This document shows positions 45,600 to 56,640 of a stretch of DNA of 64,000 bases, in pieces. Both the position numbers and the translations under genes were made by a program. Under the pieces are notes generated by a model. That model saw nothing but the letters and a program-made list of their open reading frames with translations, made no database searches and had not been told where the DNA came from. The DNA is from Patella vulgata (Eukaryota; Mollusca; Gastropoda; Patellidae): the NCBI RefSeq assembly GCF_932274485.2, contig NC_065884.2, forward strand, positions 25,157,622 through 25,221,621, read 5' to 3'. Position 1 is the first letter of the stretch. Every line of letters begins with the position of its first letter.

Positions 45600-46100
45600 G
45601 AAAAGTATCCACTGATTTGACTAGAAGTGCTGGTGAGACACTGCAGCAGAAATTTAATTTCTAACAAGATTGTTGGCTTGACATTTACCGACACAAGAAA
45701 ATGAACAACCACTTATGGAGGCTATTACAAGTGTCAACACCACACTACACATGCCCTACAGCACTGCCACACGGGGACAATAAGCCTCTGAATGACTGCT
45801 AGTGGGATCCTTCTCCATACTGGCTTAAATGTGGTTTCCAGTAGCTCTGGTACTCATGCTCTCCTGAATTAACACAATGAGCAATGGCCTGTACTCGGTG
45901 TTCAGGTGTCAGTCTTGGCATAGTGTTGCGTCTTCCATGGAACTGTAGGAGTTGTACTGACCCTTGGTTTTTAATAACCATGTTTTATACCCCATGACTA
46001 CATCATAACATAAGCAGCATTGCCATTCTGTCGAATTCTTAGCTTTGTTGTGTATAAGAGAATGGATTTGTTGTGCGTTTACCGTTAGAGATTAATTAAA
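45600..46100 (-). mobile_element. Tc1-like transposon remnant, copy 1
   Basis: Minus strand encodes MPRLTPEHRVQAIAHCV, the N-terminal helix-turn-helix opening of many Tc1-like transposases, followed by degenerate sequence. Homologous to 47700-48080 (ggcttgacattta..cacaagaaaat, gggatccttctc, tgccattctgtcgaattc). Confidence 0.65.
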
Positions 46101-47240
46101 TTGTATCTCTTAAATTTTTGGGATGATGTTAAAGATTACATATTTTCTTCACTTTGAGAAAGATGTGTTGAGAATCAATGTAAATTCTGTTTTCTTAATT
46201 AAGAAATCAGTGGAATAATGTTCTGAAAAACAGTTTATATAAGTACAGTGTTATTTCTACTCATAAACAACTAGAAACCCACAAAACATGGATATTGTAA
46301 TATGGATCTTGTCATAGATTATCATAATAAATATTAATTAATGCTTTATATCTCTTGTGTTGCTCTGTTAATTTTAAAACTAGACATCATTTAAAGGGTG
46401 GGGGCGGGGGTCTTGCACTTGGTAAATGTGTTAACCAAGGCCACTTTGTGGAAATTGAGTATTGTAATATGTTTAATTCAAATTTAAGCCAAATTGGAGT
46501 GTTTGATTAAAATCTGACTAGGTTATATTTACAAAAAATTAGTCAGGATTCCAGAAACTTTAATTGAAATTTATAATATGATAGAAAATGTTTGCATTTG
46601 CGTAAACTGGATACAAATAAGAATATAATTTGGTCCAAAACATAGTTACAGAATGTAAGATATCGTTTTGATAGTATTTCTGCAGTTGCAAAATTTAGAT
46701 TTGTAAATCCTTTGACATATTGACATAGAGAATAGCATATTATTATTAGAGCTATTGTGTAAGAGTCTTCTGAAATACAATTCAAAGGAATGAGGGTAGC
46801 TGTAAACAACACAATTTTTATACAGGTAATGGAGCAAATTACATGTAATGCCTTCAGTTTAAATACATGTAAATGAATTATGTTTGGTGCATGGCTGTTG
46901 GTTTAATATCCCTTCCTTCACCCAGATTCAAAATATGTTATTTAATTTTCTGCATCCTAAAAATTAAAAAAAGTATAATTTATAAAAACCCCTGCTGATT
47001 TGTGTTTATTTTGTAAGACTGAATTGTTACAGCAAATGGGTCTAATGTTATCTATGGTTATTCTATTATAGTTACTATGCCACCGCAGTCTTGGTTGTGC
47101 TTTCTGACTATCCACTGACTTACCATCAAATGTGTACATTATTTGAACTTCCAAAATAAATGAGAAATGGTATCAGATCAGGTGTTCTAGAAACATGTCT
47201 CATCCATAACATCTTGCTACAAAATTCGTTAGCTTCATTC
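46101..47240. other. Gene-free AT-rich stretch
   Basis: Only short chance-like frames. A minus-strand frame at 46957-47154 is the best candidate for a last exon of the neighbouring unknown gene, but splice phase does not support it. Confidence 0.3.
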
Positions 47241-47246
47241 TGGTCG

Positions 47247-47449
47247 TGGTTTCCCCTAAAGTCAGTGGTGTATGTGGAGGCCTGACAAGTGTTGCCTATA
47301 TTCGTTCGCATGTAACGAAGAACCAAGGTCCCGTGTACACGTGGGCACGGTTCATAATTGGAAATCGAAATAAGAGTAGGCTGGTATTGCCCATTTTTAT
47401 TAGCCCGGATGGAGCAGAGAAGTAGGACGTTAAACACCATTTCATTTTC
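47247..47449 (+). mobile_element. SINE family B, partial
   Basis: gtggtttcccctaaagtcag, gaagaaccaaggtcccgtgt, ataagagtaggctgg and the tail gtaggacgttaaacaccatt. Confidence 0.8.
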
Positions 47450-47475
47450 CGATCGCTCCAGTGTCTAGCATGACG

Positions 47476-47618
47476 TGGGTTTTCTCTGGGTCCTCCCACT
47501 GCTAAAAAGACCCCTACGCGCAAGCGAATTATGTAAATAAAATTAAACCATATTAATATGTTAGTCCCGAAATGACCTAGTTTGTGTCGAGTGGACGTTA
47601 AACCCCATTTCTCTCTCT
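47476..47618 (+). mobile_element. SINE family A, 5'-truncated, with 13-bp target duplication
   Basis: Begins tgggttttctctggg and ends ccccatttctctctct. The word gtctagcatgacg is duplicated exactly at 47463-47475 and 47619-47631. 5' truncation plus a 13-bp duplication is typical of LINE-driven insertion. Confidence 0.92.
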
Positions 47619-47699
47619 GTCTAGCATGACGAATCCCAGAAGACGAGACATTATTTACTATGGTTTAACTGTACAGCTATTACAAAATATGTTTCTGTT

Positions 47700-48080
47700 T
47701 CTGGAGAGATGCGCTGGTTGGAATTACGGGGAATTCAGATAGTTATTATATACTTAACATGATCGTAGGCTTGGCATTAATTTTATCCACACAAGAAAAT
47801 AACCGTCCCACGGAGGCCATATCAATCCCACTTAGTGAATGTATACAAGCCAAGGGGTTAAAATACCCCAAAAAAGACTCAGTAGCATAGTGTGACAGTC
47901 ATGAACTCCTGTCACCGCGTGCAGGAGTTAAGACTGAATGGCTGCATGGGATCCTTCTCTACACTTGTTTCCACATTTTAAACCCATGTCTGCACATCGT
48001 AATTTTCAACATTGCCATTCGGTCGAATTCACTTTTTTGTGTTTGAGAGAATTGAACTGTGGTGTATTTATGTGACCGTA
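47700..48080 (-). mobile_element. Tc1-like transposon remnant, copy 2
   Basis: Diverged homologue of 45600-46100, about 2 kb away in the same orientation. No coding capacity left. Confidence 0.55.
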
Positions 48081-48187
48081 ATCTGACGTTGTTACATTCA
48101 ATATTACAAAATTAAAGTGTACCTCGCAAGCAATATTCATCATCGTCCATTTATTAAAGTTTTCAATGCATCTCGGTACATACTTAC

Positions 48188-50501
48188 CCCTACATCCAAT
48201 AGAGAAGCACTCAGTTCATAATTCAATGCAACTACCTTCCATTTTTGAAGAGATTCTTCAATCTTTCTCAATCTACCCATCACTCTGAACAGAAGTTCTC
48301 TGTTATCTTCAAATTCTCTTAATGCGATTGCTGCCTCCCTAAAATAAAAATAATAAAGCCGTTAGCTTATATTTGGGTTAGGAAGAACCTGCTAGTTTAG
48401 AATCAATCAAGTACTGGTTTATAAACATATAGCACGACGTTTCGACAAGTACTCTCTTATCTTTTTCAAGTAGGCCTACACATGATCCATACGCTTGTGT
48501 AAAAGGTAAAATATCCAATTAAAAACTTGACATTGCATCGTTACGATACGCGATGAAGCTATTGTAAGTTAGATAATGCTTAATTAAATTGATTTTAAAA
48601 ATAAAAAGATGCCAATAAAGACGCTTACCATGACTTTGCCTTTAACTGTATTTCATAAAATTCTATTAAACGAACTTTTTTGGCCGTAAGATCCTTTTGT
48701 TTATCATCTTGGTATTGTCCAGGTATACGACTTATTGCCGGTGTGTCTAAACAAAAGAATCAGCAAAAACAAACCTGCCATTAAATACAACACACCAGAG
48801 TTAATGCAACACTAAGGACCACATAACCCTTCAGCATGACCTACAGAACCTTGAAATCTGGGCCCAGACATGGGGTATGCGTTTCAACGCTAAAAAATGC
48901 TATGTACTACGTGTCAAACCAAAGTCTTCACACTTTTACCAACTAGACGGTATCTTCCTCCAGGAAGTCAATAACAACCCGTACTTGGGACTGACTATAT
49001 CTTCTGACTTGAAGTGGGGAACCCACATCGATAACATATGCAAAAGGGCCAGCTCGACGTTAGGATTCATTCGTCGAAACCTCCACCACTGTCCTACAAG
49101 AACCAGGAAATCAGCCTACATCGCTCTTGTCCGATCAACACTGGAATACGGAGCCATCATTTGGAATCCCTTCCTCATGTCTGACATTGACAAACTTGAA
49201 AGGATCCAGAGAAAGGCAGCTAGGTTCATCACAAGAGACTACAGGACAAGGACCCCAGGCCACGTCACACAGTTGCTAAAAGACCTAGAACTCCCATTAC
49301 TTCAAGAACGTCGGAAAGATTTGAGGCTCACATTTCTCTTTAAGGTGGTTGAGGGGCTGGTACCAGCCATACCTCCAAATAAATACTTAAAACCCATTAG
49401 AAATAAGCGTCGGATAACACCTAAAACATTCACAAACTTTAATACAATAAACATTGTTGAAAACTCTGCTACTTCCAATGCAAAGTGCTTCACAGTAAAC
49501 GTCGCGAAAACGGTCACTCACAATCACTCATTTTTTTTTTATCAGAACTGTGATTGACTGGAATAAACTCTCTGATGATCAAGTAACATCGCCATCTGTG
49601 GAAACATTCAAAGCCCGCCTCTACAGTGATTAGTTTTATTAAGCGCCCCCCCCCCCCCTCATCCGTCGATTAAGTGCCAGTAGTGGTTAATTCGATGTAC
49701 CCATACAGATACAGATACAGAAAAAGGGAGTCGCGGTGTCTCGGTAAAGCACTGGCTCGTTAACCAGGAGGTTCCGTATTCGATCCCGGTGTGGGAAATG
49801 AAATAAAATGAAATGGGGTTTAACGTCCTACTGGGCTAATGAAGACAGGCATACGCCATACAGTGTGCTATGAGGGAAATTTTGCCCGGACAGCGGCACT
49901 AAAGCCTACTCTTATATCGAATTTCAACTGTCAAGGGATCTTTTACGTGCACGCCAATGTGTACACGGGACCTCGTTTTTTGTCCCATCCGAACGACTAA
50001 ACAGCTGTCCTTGTCAGGCCATCCGTGATCCCGGTGTTGGCTGAGAAAGTTCATCGGCATTTCACTGCGAGGTTCCCCCTTGTCAGTGGTGCAAGCTGCT
50101 GTGTCTGACAAAGACATCGTCCAACGTCTAGTCGTTCGGATGGGATGAAAAACTGGGGTTGACGTGCGAGTAAAATAACCGTGAAAACGTTGACGTGCGA
50201 GTAAAATAACCCTTGCCAACAGTGCCGTTATAGCACTCCGTATCGCGTATGCCCGTCGACATCTTCATTAAACCCCATTTCATACATATACATGCAAAAC
50301 GTAAGAAATATAACAATTTTTACTAATGATTACCCAATTCTTTAAGGAACACTTTTCCACATCGAAAATAAAACTACTATTTTGAGAAGCCATTCAGAGA
50401 ACAATACCGAGGCTTGACCTGTCAATAACTGTCAATAACTTACCTCCCGATGCCATAATATTTATTATTTCCGAAGGGAATGTGTTACCTTTCATTTTCA
50501 T
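48188..50501 (-). CDS. Unrecognised coiled-coil-like protein, 5' part (3 exons)
   Basis: Three exons join in frame on the minus strand: 50444-50501 (start either MKMKGNTF at 50501 or MASG at 50456), 48629-48746 and 48188-48338, with GT-AG junctions and matching phases (G|AC, TG|G, then phase 0). The predicted part is about 110 residues: MASGDTPAISRIPGQYQ, then a charged helical stretch with KKVRLIEFYEIQLK, WEAAIALREFEDN, FRVMGRLRKIEESLQKW and NYELSASLLDVG, heptad-like and consistent with a coiled coil. I do not recognise the family. The conserved-looking composition and clean splice sites argue for a real gene. The 3' end is missing. A LINE fragment and a nested SINE pair sit in intron 1. Confidence 0.65.
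48390..48500 (-). mobile_element. Penelope-like pseudo-LTR fragment
   Basis: On the minus strand: cttgaaaaagataagag, acttgtcgaaacgtcgtgc, then tatgtttataaaccag, the same box order as the right pseudo-LTR at 12963-13111 (cttgac..gtcgaaacgtcg). No RT attached. Confidence 0.55.
48790..49710 (+). mobile_element. LINE fragment, RT thumb to C-terminus (Jockey/RTE-X-like)
   Basis: Encodes LQHDLQNLEIWAQTWGMRF, NAKKCYVLRV, NPYLGLTISSDLKWGTHI, ASSTLGFIRRNL, STLEYGAIIWNPF and ERIQRKAARFITRDY, the well conserved region after the RT palm of many invertebrate LINEs. The main frame runs 48877-49557; after the T-run near 49530 the protein continues in another frame with IDWNKLSDDQV and FKARLYSD, ending at about 49633. 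The 3' end is a short (acagat)n. 5'-truncated, in intron 1 of the unknown gene. Confidence 0.88.
49727..50285 (+). mobile_element. SINE family B (diverged), interrupted by another SINE B
   Basis: The tRNA-like head is at 49727-49792 (gtcgcggtgtctcggtaaag, cgatcccggt). It resumes at 50027 (gatcccggtgttggctgag) and runs to the tail ttaaaccccatttcat at about 50285. Confidence 0.88.
49793..50026 (-). mobile_element. SINE family B, 5'-truncated, nested in the previous one
   Basis: Minus-orientation copy with tail at left (gaaatgaaataaaatg..) and truncated head at right. The 11-bp target duplication gatcccggtgt is at 49782-49792 and 50027-50037. Confidence 0.92.
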
Positions 50502-51485
50502 AAATTCTAATTTTATACTAAAAAAAAAAAAAAAAAAAAAAATTGAAATACGATATATTGTCACTTTGAATATCAAATATCAGATAATAATTTCCGAAAT
50601 CGATCATTACTTTTTCGAAATGAATTCAGTCGAATGATTGTGAAGGACTATCGTGTCTTGTGTTTCAGATTTGCGTCGCTGCCCTGGCAAAGATATATCT
50701 GACGCCATATTGTCGATTTTACTATTTTTATTTTATGTTAAATATCTTCATTAAAATAAGCTATAAATTGTCGGTGAATAATTTATGGGCTTTGCTTACA
50801 ATATTTTGCAGACATTTACAAATCATTAATATTAATTACACATTACAAAAATTCGCCTATATAGAATATAAAGTATACACGGTTATTAAAATTCATATCA
50901 AGAATGTTCGTATAAGTCTATTTCCTGATTGAATCTACTTTATTCATCATCGAAAGAATTGACCTGACGACACCAACATACATTTTTTAAATACTATTTG
51001 GTGGGTGTTTTAATTTTTATTTTTTATTTCTAAATAATAAGTTTGACTTAAGTTAAGAATAGCGAAATGAGATTAGTTTTATACATACATATACCAGTTC
51101 AGTTATGATTATCTTCGATTGCTGAAGCAAATAAATAATAGTTTGTAAACTAAATTAAAATCAATAATTGGGTTGAAAACTATCACGCTCGTATGTGTCT
51201 GACGTTGTCAACTAAAAATGTAAACGTCACAATGACCTCTTTGGTCTCAATAGAAAGTTTCAAACTTGTCATAACCATCCCGCGCCCTTGCGCTTGTTTG
51301 GAAGGCATAAGGAAAAACAACTTCTTTGAATATAAATGGGACAAGTCAGAAGATTCATACTCTAGACCATAGTAGCTCGACAAGGCACGGCCGCTACTCC
51401 CTGTAAGGTTTGCACAACAACCTTTGCCTACCCCAATCAGCTGCTGTATGTTAAACATTAAGCTTATACATCAGAAAATAAAATA
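50502..51485. other. Gene-free stretch
   Basis: A poly-A run at 50521-50542 and AT-rich DNA. The small frames at 50660-50932 and 51183-51458 show no recognisable features. Confidence 0.35.
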
Positions 51486-52250
51486 CTATAATAGTTTGAT
51501 GTTTGTACAAAGTTTCAAAAAGATTTCTTGAACGGATAATGAAATATGCCCCGGAAAAGGCACAACTACTGCAAAAAGATGATGTATGTGCAAAGTTTCA
51601 AAAAGATATTTTGAACTAAACGGTTTATGAAAAATGCCCCAGAAACAAAATTGTACATAAAAATTAAGCCAAATTTGTTTCCCAGAAACACAAAAATAAT
51701 TAAATAGGTTGTTTGTACAAAGTTTCATGAATATATCTTGAATGGTTTATGGGATATGCCCCGGAAACAAAATTGAACACCAAATACTAAGTCAAATTTG
51801 TTTCCATGGAAACACAAAAATGATTAAATAGATTGATGTTTGTACAAAGGCTCATGAAGATATCTTGAATGGTTTATGAGATATGCTCCAATAACAAAAT
51901 TGAACACCAAAAACTAAGTCAAATTTGTTTCCATTGAAACACAAAAATGATTAAATCCCAGAAATTCCAAATTAGCAAAAAAAAAGCACAACTACTATAA
52001 TAGGTTAATGTTTGTACAACGTTTCATGAAGATATCTTGAATGGTTTATGATATGCCCCGGAAACAAAATTGTACACCAAAAACTAAGTCAAATTTGTTT
52101 ACACGGAAAGAAAAAATATAAATCCCAGGTTAATGTTTGTGCAAAGTTTCATGAAGATATCTTTAATGGTTTATGAGAAATGCTACGGAAATAAAATTGT
52201 ACACCAAAAACTAAGTTAAATATGTTTCCATGGAAACACAAAAAATATTT
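51486..52250 (+). repeat. Tandem array, about 120-130 bp units (gtacaaagtttcatgaagatat)
   Basis: Five to six imperfect units share gtttgtacaaagtttca, aagatatcttgaa, ggtttatgagatatgc, aacaaaattgtacacc, ctaagtcaaatttgtttcc. The array resumes at 56450 on the far side of the LINE/transposon stack. Confidence 0.85.
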
Positions 52251-52643
52251 AAAAAAATGAAATGAAATTGAGTTTTTTTTTAATGGCACGTCAGCTCCAA
52301 TCGGGCTGTATGGTGCCAAACACATGGTGATTTTTGACGAGACAAATTAAACCAGTATCACATAAATATCGATGGCTTGGAGCACACATGTGTTATGTCC
52401 ATTTTAGGCGAAATTTAGATTTTTAGATATTAATAATCCTTATTCCAGGGCGCTTGATGTGTGTAAATGATACAAGTCCCTAATAATTTAAAACAGTCCA
52501 AAAAGCCAAATAACCAAAAAAGTTATGTACTACCCACATATTTCTTTAGAACACACATATTTCATGTCCGGACATAAGTCTATTGTGCATTCACCCTGAC
52601 CAGGAAGTGTGGACATAAGTCATTTGTCAATAAAATCTATCAC

Positions 52644-54815
52644 ATGTTTTTTTTAAAAATTGCACATTCAATTATGTCTAAACACTTTGGATTAGATATT
52701 GCACTACGTATGATTGACGACGATGATACCTATGATGACAGTGTAAGCATTGATAATGGAGAAATAACTGAAACACCCGAAGTTTGTAAAGAAATTGAGG
52801 TTGAATCGCGTTCTGTAGCTAGTATAATTTCAGAAAGCCTCAGTTTGATTAACACCAGAGAGTCTTCCGATGAGTTTGATAATGATAATAATTCTGATAA
52901 ATCCTACATTCCCACCAGTTGCAGTGGTGAAAGCAGCGAAGACGACGAACCTGAAGACCAAACGTTTCTCAGTATAAATCTACCCATAATAGAACAAGTT
53001 CAAACACCTATAGAAGATTCGACAAATTCTCGATCAAGGAAACGGAAGAGGGATCCAGAAAACTGGAAACGAAATGTATGTCATAGGCGTAGAATATCTG
53101 GTAAGTCCTATGTCAATCGAAGTGGTAAAACAGTGCCTGAAAAGACACCAAAACAAGTCAATTGTTCCAATTGCAGATTTAAGTGCATTGACAACTTCCC
53201 CGAAAACAAAAGACACGAAATATGTTCAAATTTTTATTCCCTTGCCGATGCCAACAGACAGAAAGATTTCATTTGCCGAAGGGTGAAAGGTTACGAGGTG
53301 AAACGTCATAGAAGTAGATGTGGTAACGACCCAAAGACGAGTAAGTCGTACGCTTATTATCTGACAGATCTGAACAGAGAACATCGGGTTTGTAAGAAGT
53401 TCTTCTTAACCACATTAGGGATTTCTCAATCATATGTCACCGGAGCCATTTCCAACGAAAATCTCTTAGGGAATTATTCCGGGGACGAAAGACATGGCAA
53501 ACCAGCACAAAACAAAATAGATAACAATCGCATTCAGCACATTAGAGATCACATAAACAGTTTTCCAACAATTGAATCCCATTATTGCAGACAACATACT
53601 AAAGCTAGATATCTGGATAGTGACTTGTCGATTAGTAAAATGTATTCGCTTTATCTTACTGATTATTGTCCCAGGAAAGACATACAGCCGGTTAAACAGC
53701 ACAAATATCGCGAGGTTTTTGTGACAGAATTCAACTTGCGTTTTTTTAAACCAATGAAAGATCAATGTTCAGTATGTAACGCGTTTTATTCAGCTCAAGG
53801 CGAAGACAAAGAATCATTGAGAGAGAACTGGACAAGTCATAAAGAACGAGAGAAAGAGTCAATGACAGAGAAGAACATAGATAAGGAAAAGGCCAAATTA
53901 GATGAAAGATTTATGTCTGTGTCTTTTGACTTGGAAGCCGTCCTGAATCTACCTCACGCGGGAGATGCCCAGATTTATTATAAAAGAAAATTATCTGTTT
54001 ACAACTTCACAATTTTAGAACACCATTCCCTTAATGGATATTGCTATGTTTGGACGGAAGATGAAGGTCAGCGAGGATCATCAGAAATCGGATCATGCCT
54101 TCTCACTTACATCAAAAACTTGCCAGACACTGTCACACATCTATCCACATTCTCTGATACCTGCTCTGGCCAAAACCGTAATCAATTTATAGCTGCGGCG
54201 ATGCTACATGCGGTACAGGCCAATAAACCCTTAGAAATCATCGACATGAAATATATGGAAACAGGACACAGCTACATGGAAGTAGATTCCATGCACTCAG
54301 CTATCGAGCGTGCTGCCAAACATCAACGCATATTTACAACCAAAGAATGGGAATTTGTAATTCGCAGCGCAAAAAGAAGATCTCCATATACAGTTTATAG
54401 TCTAGATCATACTACGTTTTACGATTTGAAGGACCTGGCTGCACATACTATTCGTAACAGAACCAAAAATTCTAACGGAGAAAAGGTAGAATGGCTACAT
54501 ATCAAGTGGATGCGGTTCCAAAAATCTAGACCTAATGTTATCCAATATAAGTATCGTATATCACAAGAAGGATTTTTGGAAATTAATACTTCTACTATCC
54601 GTGGACGCCTAACAAATAATGATCCTGTTGTACTGAAGAAGGCCTATAAGAATCGACAACCAATAACAACTGCAAAAAAGAACGATCTGTTGAGTTTGGT
54701 AGATTCTCGAGTCATACCCCCGGAGTACAAAGATTTCTATACCGATATTCCAACTTCTAATCGTGCTATAAATCATGATCATAGTGAATATACGGATGAC
54801 TCTTGTGATGATTAA
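52644..54815 (+). CDS. DUF7869-domain protein, putative DDE-type transposase
   Basis: A 723-codon uninterrupted frame; the likely start is M11 (52674), since the first ten codons come from a T-rich leader. Residues 25-125 are acidic and Ser-rich. A basic patch RKRKRDPENWKRN is at 132-144. Cys pairs CSNC at 174-177 and CSVC at 375-378 suggest zinc binding. The DUF7869 core has SFDLE (D429), YYKRKLSVYNFTI (445-457), FSDTCSGQNRNQF (D505) and GHSYMEVDSMHSAIER (541-556), followed by TTKEWEFVIRSAK. The spaced acidic residues fit an RNase H-like DDD/E fold, but this is inference; the family is officially uncharacterised. Presence inside terminal inverted repeats supports a transposase role. No stop or frameshift seen. 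Confidence 0.85.
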   Translation: MFFLKIAHSIMSKHFGLDIALRMIDDDDTYDDSVSIDNGEITETPEVCKEIEVESRSVASIISESLSLINTRESSDEFDNDNNSDKSYIPTSCSGESSEDDEPEDQTFLSINLPIIEQVQTPIEDSTNSRSRKRKRDPENWKRNVCHRRRISGKSYVNRSGKTVPEKTPKQVNCSNCRFKCIDNFPENKRHEICSNFYSLADANRQKDFICRRVKGYEVKRHRSRCGNDPKTSKSYAYYLTDLNREHRVCKKFFLTTLGISQSYVTGAISNENLLGNYSGDERHGKPAQNKIDNNRIQHIRDHINSFPTIESHYCRQHTKARYLDSDLSISKMYSLYLTDYCPRKDIQPVKQHKYREVFVTEFNLRFFKPMKDQCSVCNAFYSAQGEDKESLRENWTSHKEREKESMTEKNIDKEKAKLDERFMSVSFDLEAVLNLPHAGDAQIYYKRKLSVYNFTILEHHSLNGYCYVWTEDEGQRGSSEIGSCLLTYIKNLPDTVTHLSTFSDTCSGQNRNQFIAAAMLHAVQANKPLEIIDMKYMETGHSYMEVDSMHSAIERAAKHQRIFTTKEWEFVIRSAKRRSPYTVYSLDHTTFYDLKDLAAHTIRNRTKNSNGEKVEWLHIKWMRFQKSRPNVIQYKYRISQEGFLEINTSTIRGRLTNNDPVVLKKAYKNRQPITTAKKNDLLSLVDSRVIPPEYKDFYTDIPTSNRAINHDHSEYTDDSCDD

Positions 54816-55284
54816 GGATCATGACTATGCTGCGAAGACTTGAAATCTTTTAAGTTAGTTAAGCAAATTAATTTATTTTGCTGTTTTTTTGTTTTTATTT
54901 TTAAAATGTTGAAATTATTGGTGAAACTTTCTTTCTCCTGTATGCATTTCACTCATTTAAACAGTAACTGGGTTAGAAACTAGAATTTGGATTGGCATTC
55001 TTCTGGTGTAGCATTAGTGCCTAAAATCACCGGTGTTTAAGCCTACAGATCTTGTGAACTCCCGAAATTACAGAATTTGGTGATATGACTATAGAGTTCT
55101 AATATGAAATAGTTTTCTGAAGACGTCAGAGTACATGAACTTTAGTGTTAAAATCTTTGGTATTGGGTTTGTCTATCTGTAAAGCATGTATCAGTGACTT
55201 ATACAATTCATACAATTACCATTAAAGTACAGGCCATGAAAGTAGGCCTACTCTTAAATCATTTTGTTCATTATCTGTCAATAT

Positions 55285-55525
55285 TTTTTACTATGTGGGA
55301 ATTCTGCCCGGAAATAGGCGTTTCTGTCACTCTTCGTCGAATTTCAACGGCCAAGGGTTATAAACTTTATGTGCATGGATTGTCAGCTTTTATGTTCTGC
55401 ACCTTTCATAAGGGGGCACCAAGCTGAAAATTTACTTGATACTTTCCCGGCCAATGCCTGGATCGAACCCAGGACCTCCAGACTAGTGACCTAATGCCTT
55501 ACTCAGTGAGCCACAGTGGCTCCCC
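55285..55525 (-). mobile_element. SINE family B (diverged), inserted in the DUF7869 transposon
   Basis: B-box-like ggatcgaacccagg and gccacagtggctcccc at the right (5') end; body ttgatactttcccggccaatg. The 3' tail is not clear. Confidence 0.75.
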
Positions 55526-55556
55526 TTTTCACATGAACTGACGTTTCCGCACCAAC

Positions 55557-55762
55557 CAGACAGCGGCACTATGACCTACACTTAAGTCAGGGATTCTTTT
55601 ACGTACATGCCAACGTGTACACACGAGGCTTCGTTAAGTCCCATCCGAAAGACTAGAGGCTGTTCCTGTTCACCCTGCACCACTGCACCCAACACTGGGA
55701 TCAAAGTCGGACCATCTTGTTAGAGCGCCAGTGTCTTACACACTGAGCCACAGCGGGTACCA
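55557..55762 (-). mobile_element. Second SINE family B-like copy in the transposon
   Basis: cagcggcactatgacctac, cttttacgtacatgcc, gtcccatccgaaagac and ttacacactgagccacagcg match the family in order on the minus strand. Confidence 0.75.
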
Positions 55763-56449
55763 TGAACTGACACACTGTCATGAAGTAAGGTAAATGTCAG
55801 TATCTACATAGCATCACTGAAATCAGATAAATGCTAATAAATATCTTCATATCATCACTGTCTATGTCCACTTTTCGAAAGTTTTATCAAAACACAAATG
55901 ATTCATGTCCACATTTATCCAAAAATCGGATCTACTATGTACTTAAGTTAAGGTGCGTCTCTGCCAGCCTATTTGCATTGGTCCAAGCTACATTTATTCC
56001 AGAAACCATATACATCCATTTATAATTTAATTTTTTATGGCAAATTGAAATCTTAAAATGCGTTTTTCTCAAAACATAAGAAATGGACATAACACAGGTG
56101 TGCTCTAAGCCATCGATATATCATACATAAATAAAAACAAGTATCATAGACAATATTAAAAATTAATGCAAATAAATATAAGTTAAAAACAAAAATACGG
56201 ACAGTCTTTTAAGAGAGGCTTAATGTGGTGAAGTTTATTTGTGTCTGCAAGACCCCAAAACCGTTGCTAGCGGTCATATTATAGAATATTTAAAATCATT
56301 GAAAGGTACTAAAAATTGAGTTATGGGAAGATCCAAAGCAGACTTGGTAGCCAAATCTGCTTGATCATTCCCTTTTATATCCATGTGACTGGGGAGCCAG
56401 CAAAGGACTATGTCCTTGCTGATATTCTCGGAAGATAGTAGCAGACGAT

Positions 56450-56640
56450 AAATATAAATCCCAGAAATTCCTAAATAGTAAAAGGCAAAACTACTATAAC
56501 AGGTTGATCTGTGTACAAAGTTTCAGAAAGATATCGTGAACGGTTTATTAGATTTGTTCCGGAAACGAAATCGGAACGGACGGACGGACCCCATTTCAAT
56601 ATCCCTCCATAACTTCGTTTGGCGCGGGATAATTATTGAA
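56450..56640 (+). repeat. Right remainder of the 51486-52250 tandem array
   Basis: aaatcccagaaattcc, ggttgatctgtgtacaaagt and ggtttattagatttgttccg continue the array; it ends in ggacggacggacccc and cataacttcgtttgg. Confidence 0.8.

Larger units (their letters stand above)
52367..56118 (+). mobile_element. DNA transposon carrying a DUF7869 transposase-like ORF
   Basis: The 38-bp ends 52367-52404 (tatcgatggcttggagcaca..) and 56081-56118 are inverted repeats with 2 mismatches. A second, subterminal inverted pair (tgtggacataagtcatttgt at 52608-52627 and its near complement at 55894-55913) flanks a single intact ORF. The word acataaat occurs just outside each end (52360-52367 and 56125-56132), a possible target duplication, but the right one is offset by about 7 bp, so exact ends are not fixed. 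It interrupts a LINE. Two SINEs lie between ORF and right end. Confidence 0.85.
52255..56448 (-). mobile_element. RNase H-bearing LINE fragment, split by the DUF7869 transposon
   Basis: Minus strand near 56440-56340 encodes WLPSHMDIKGNDQADLATKS, the C-terminal RNase H signature of I/Jockey-type LINEs. Its 3' UTR runs to the transposon at about 56118 and resumes at 52366, ending ggcaccatacagcccgattg, gagctgacgtgcc and a (atttc)n-like tail at 52255. Everything upstream of RNase H is missing. Confidence 0.75.

Noticed and set aside
46957-47154. Last exon of the unknown minus-strand gene
   Set aside because: The preceding exon ends in phase 0, and the possible acceptor here leads to an immediate stop in that phase.
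51183-51458. 91-codon minus-strand ORF
   Set aside because: No recognisable motif, no clear splice sites, and composition not clearly coding.
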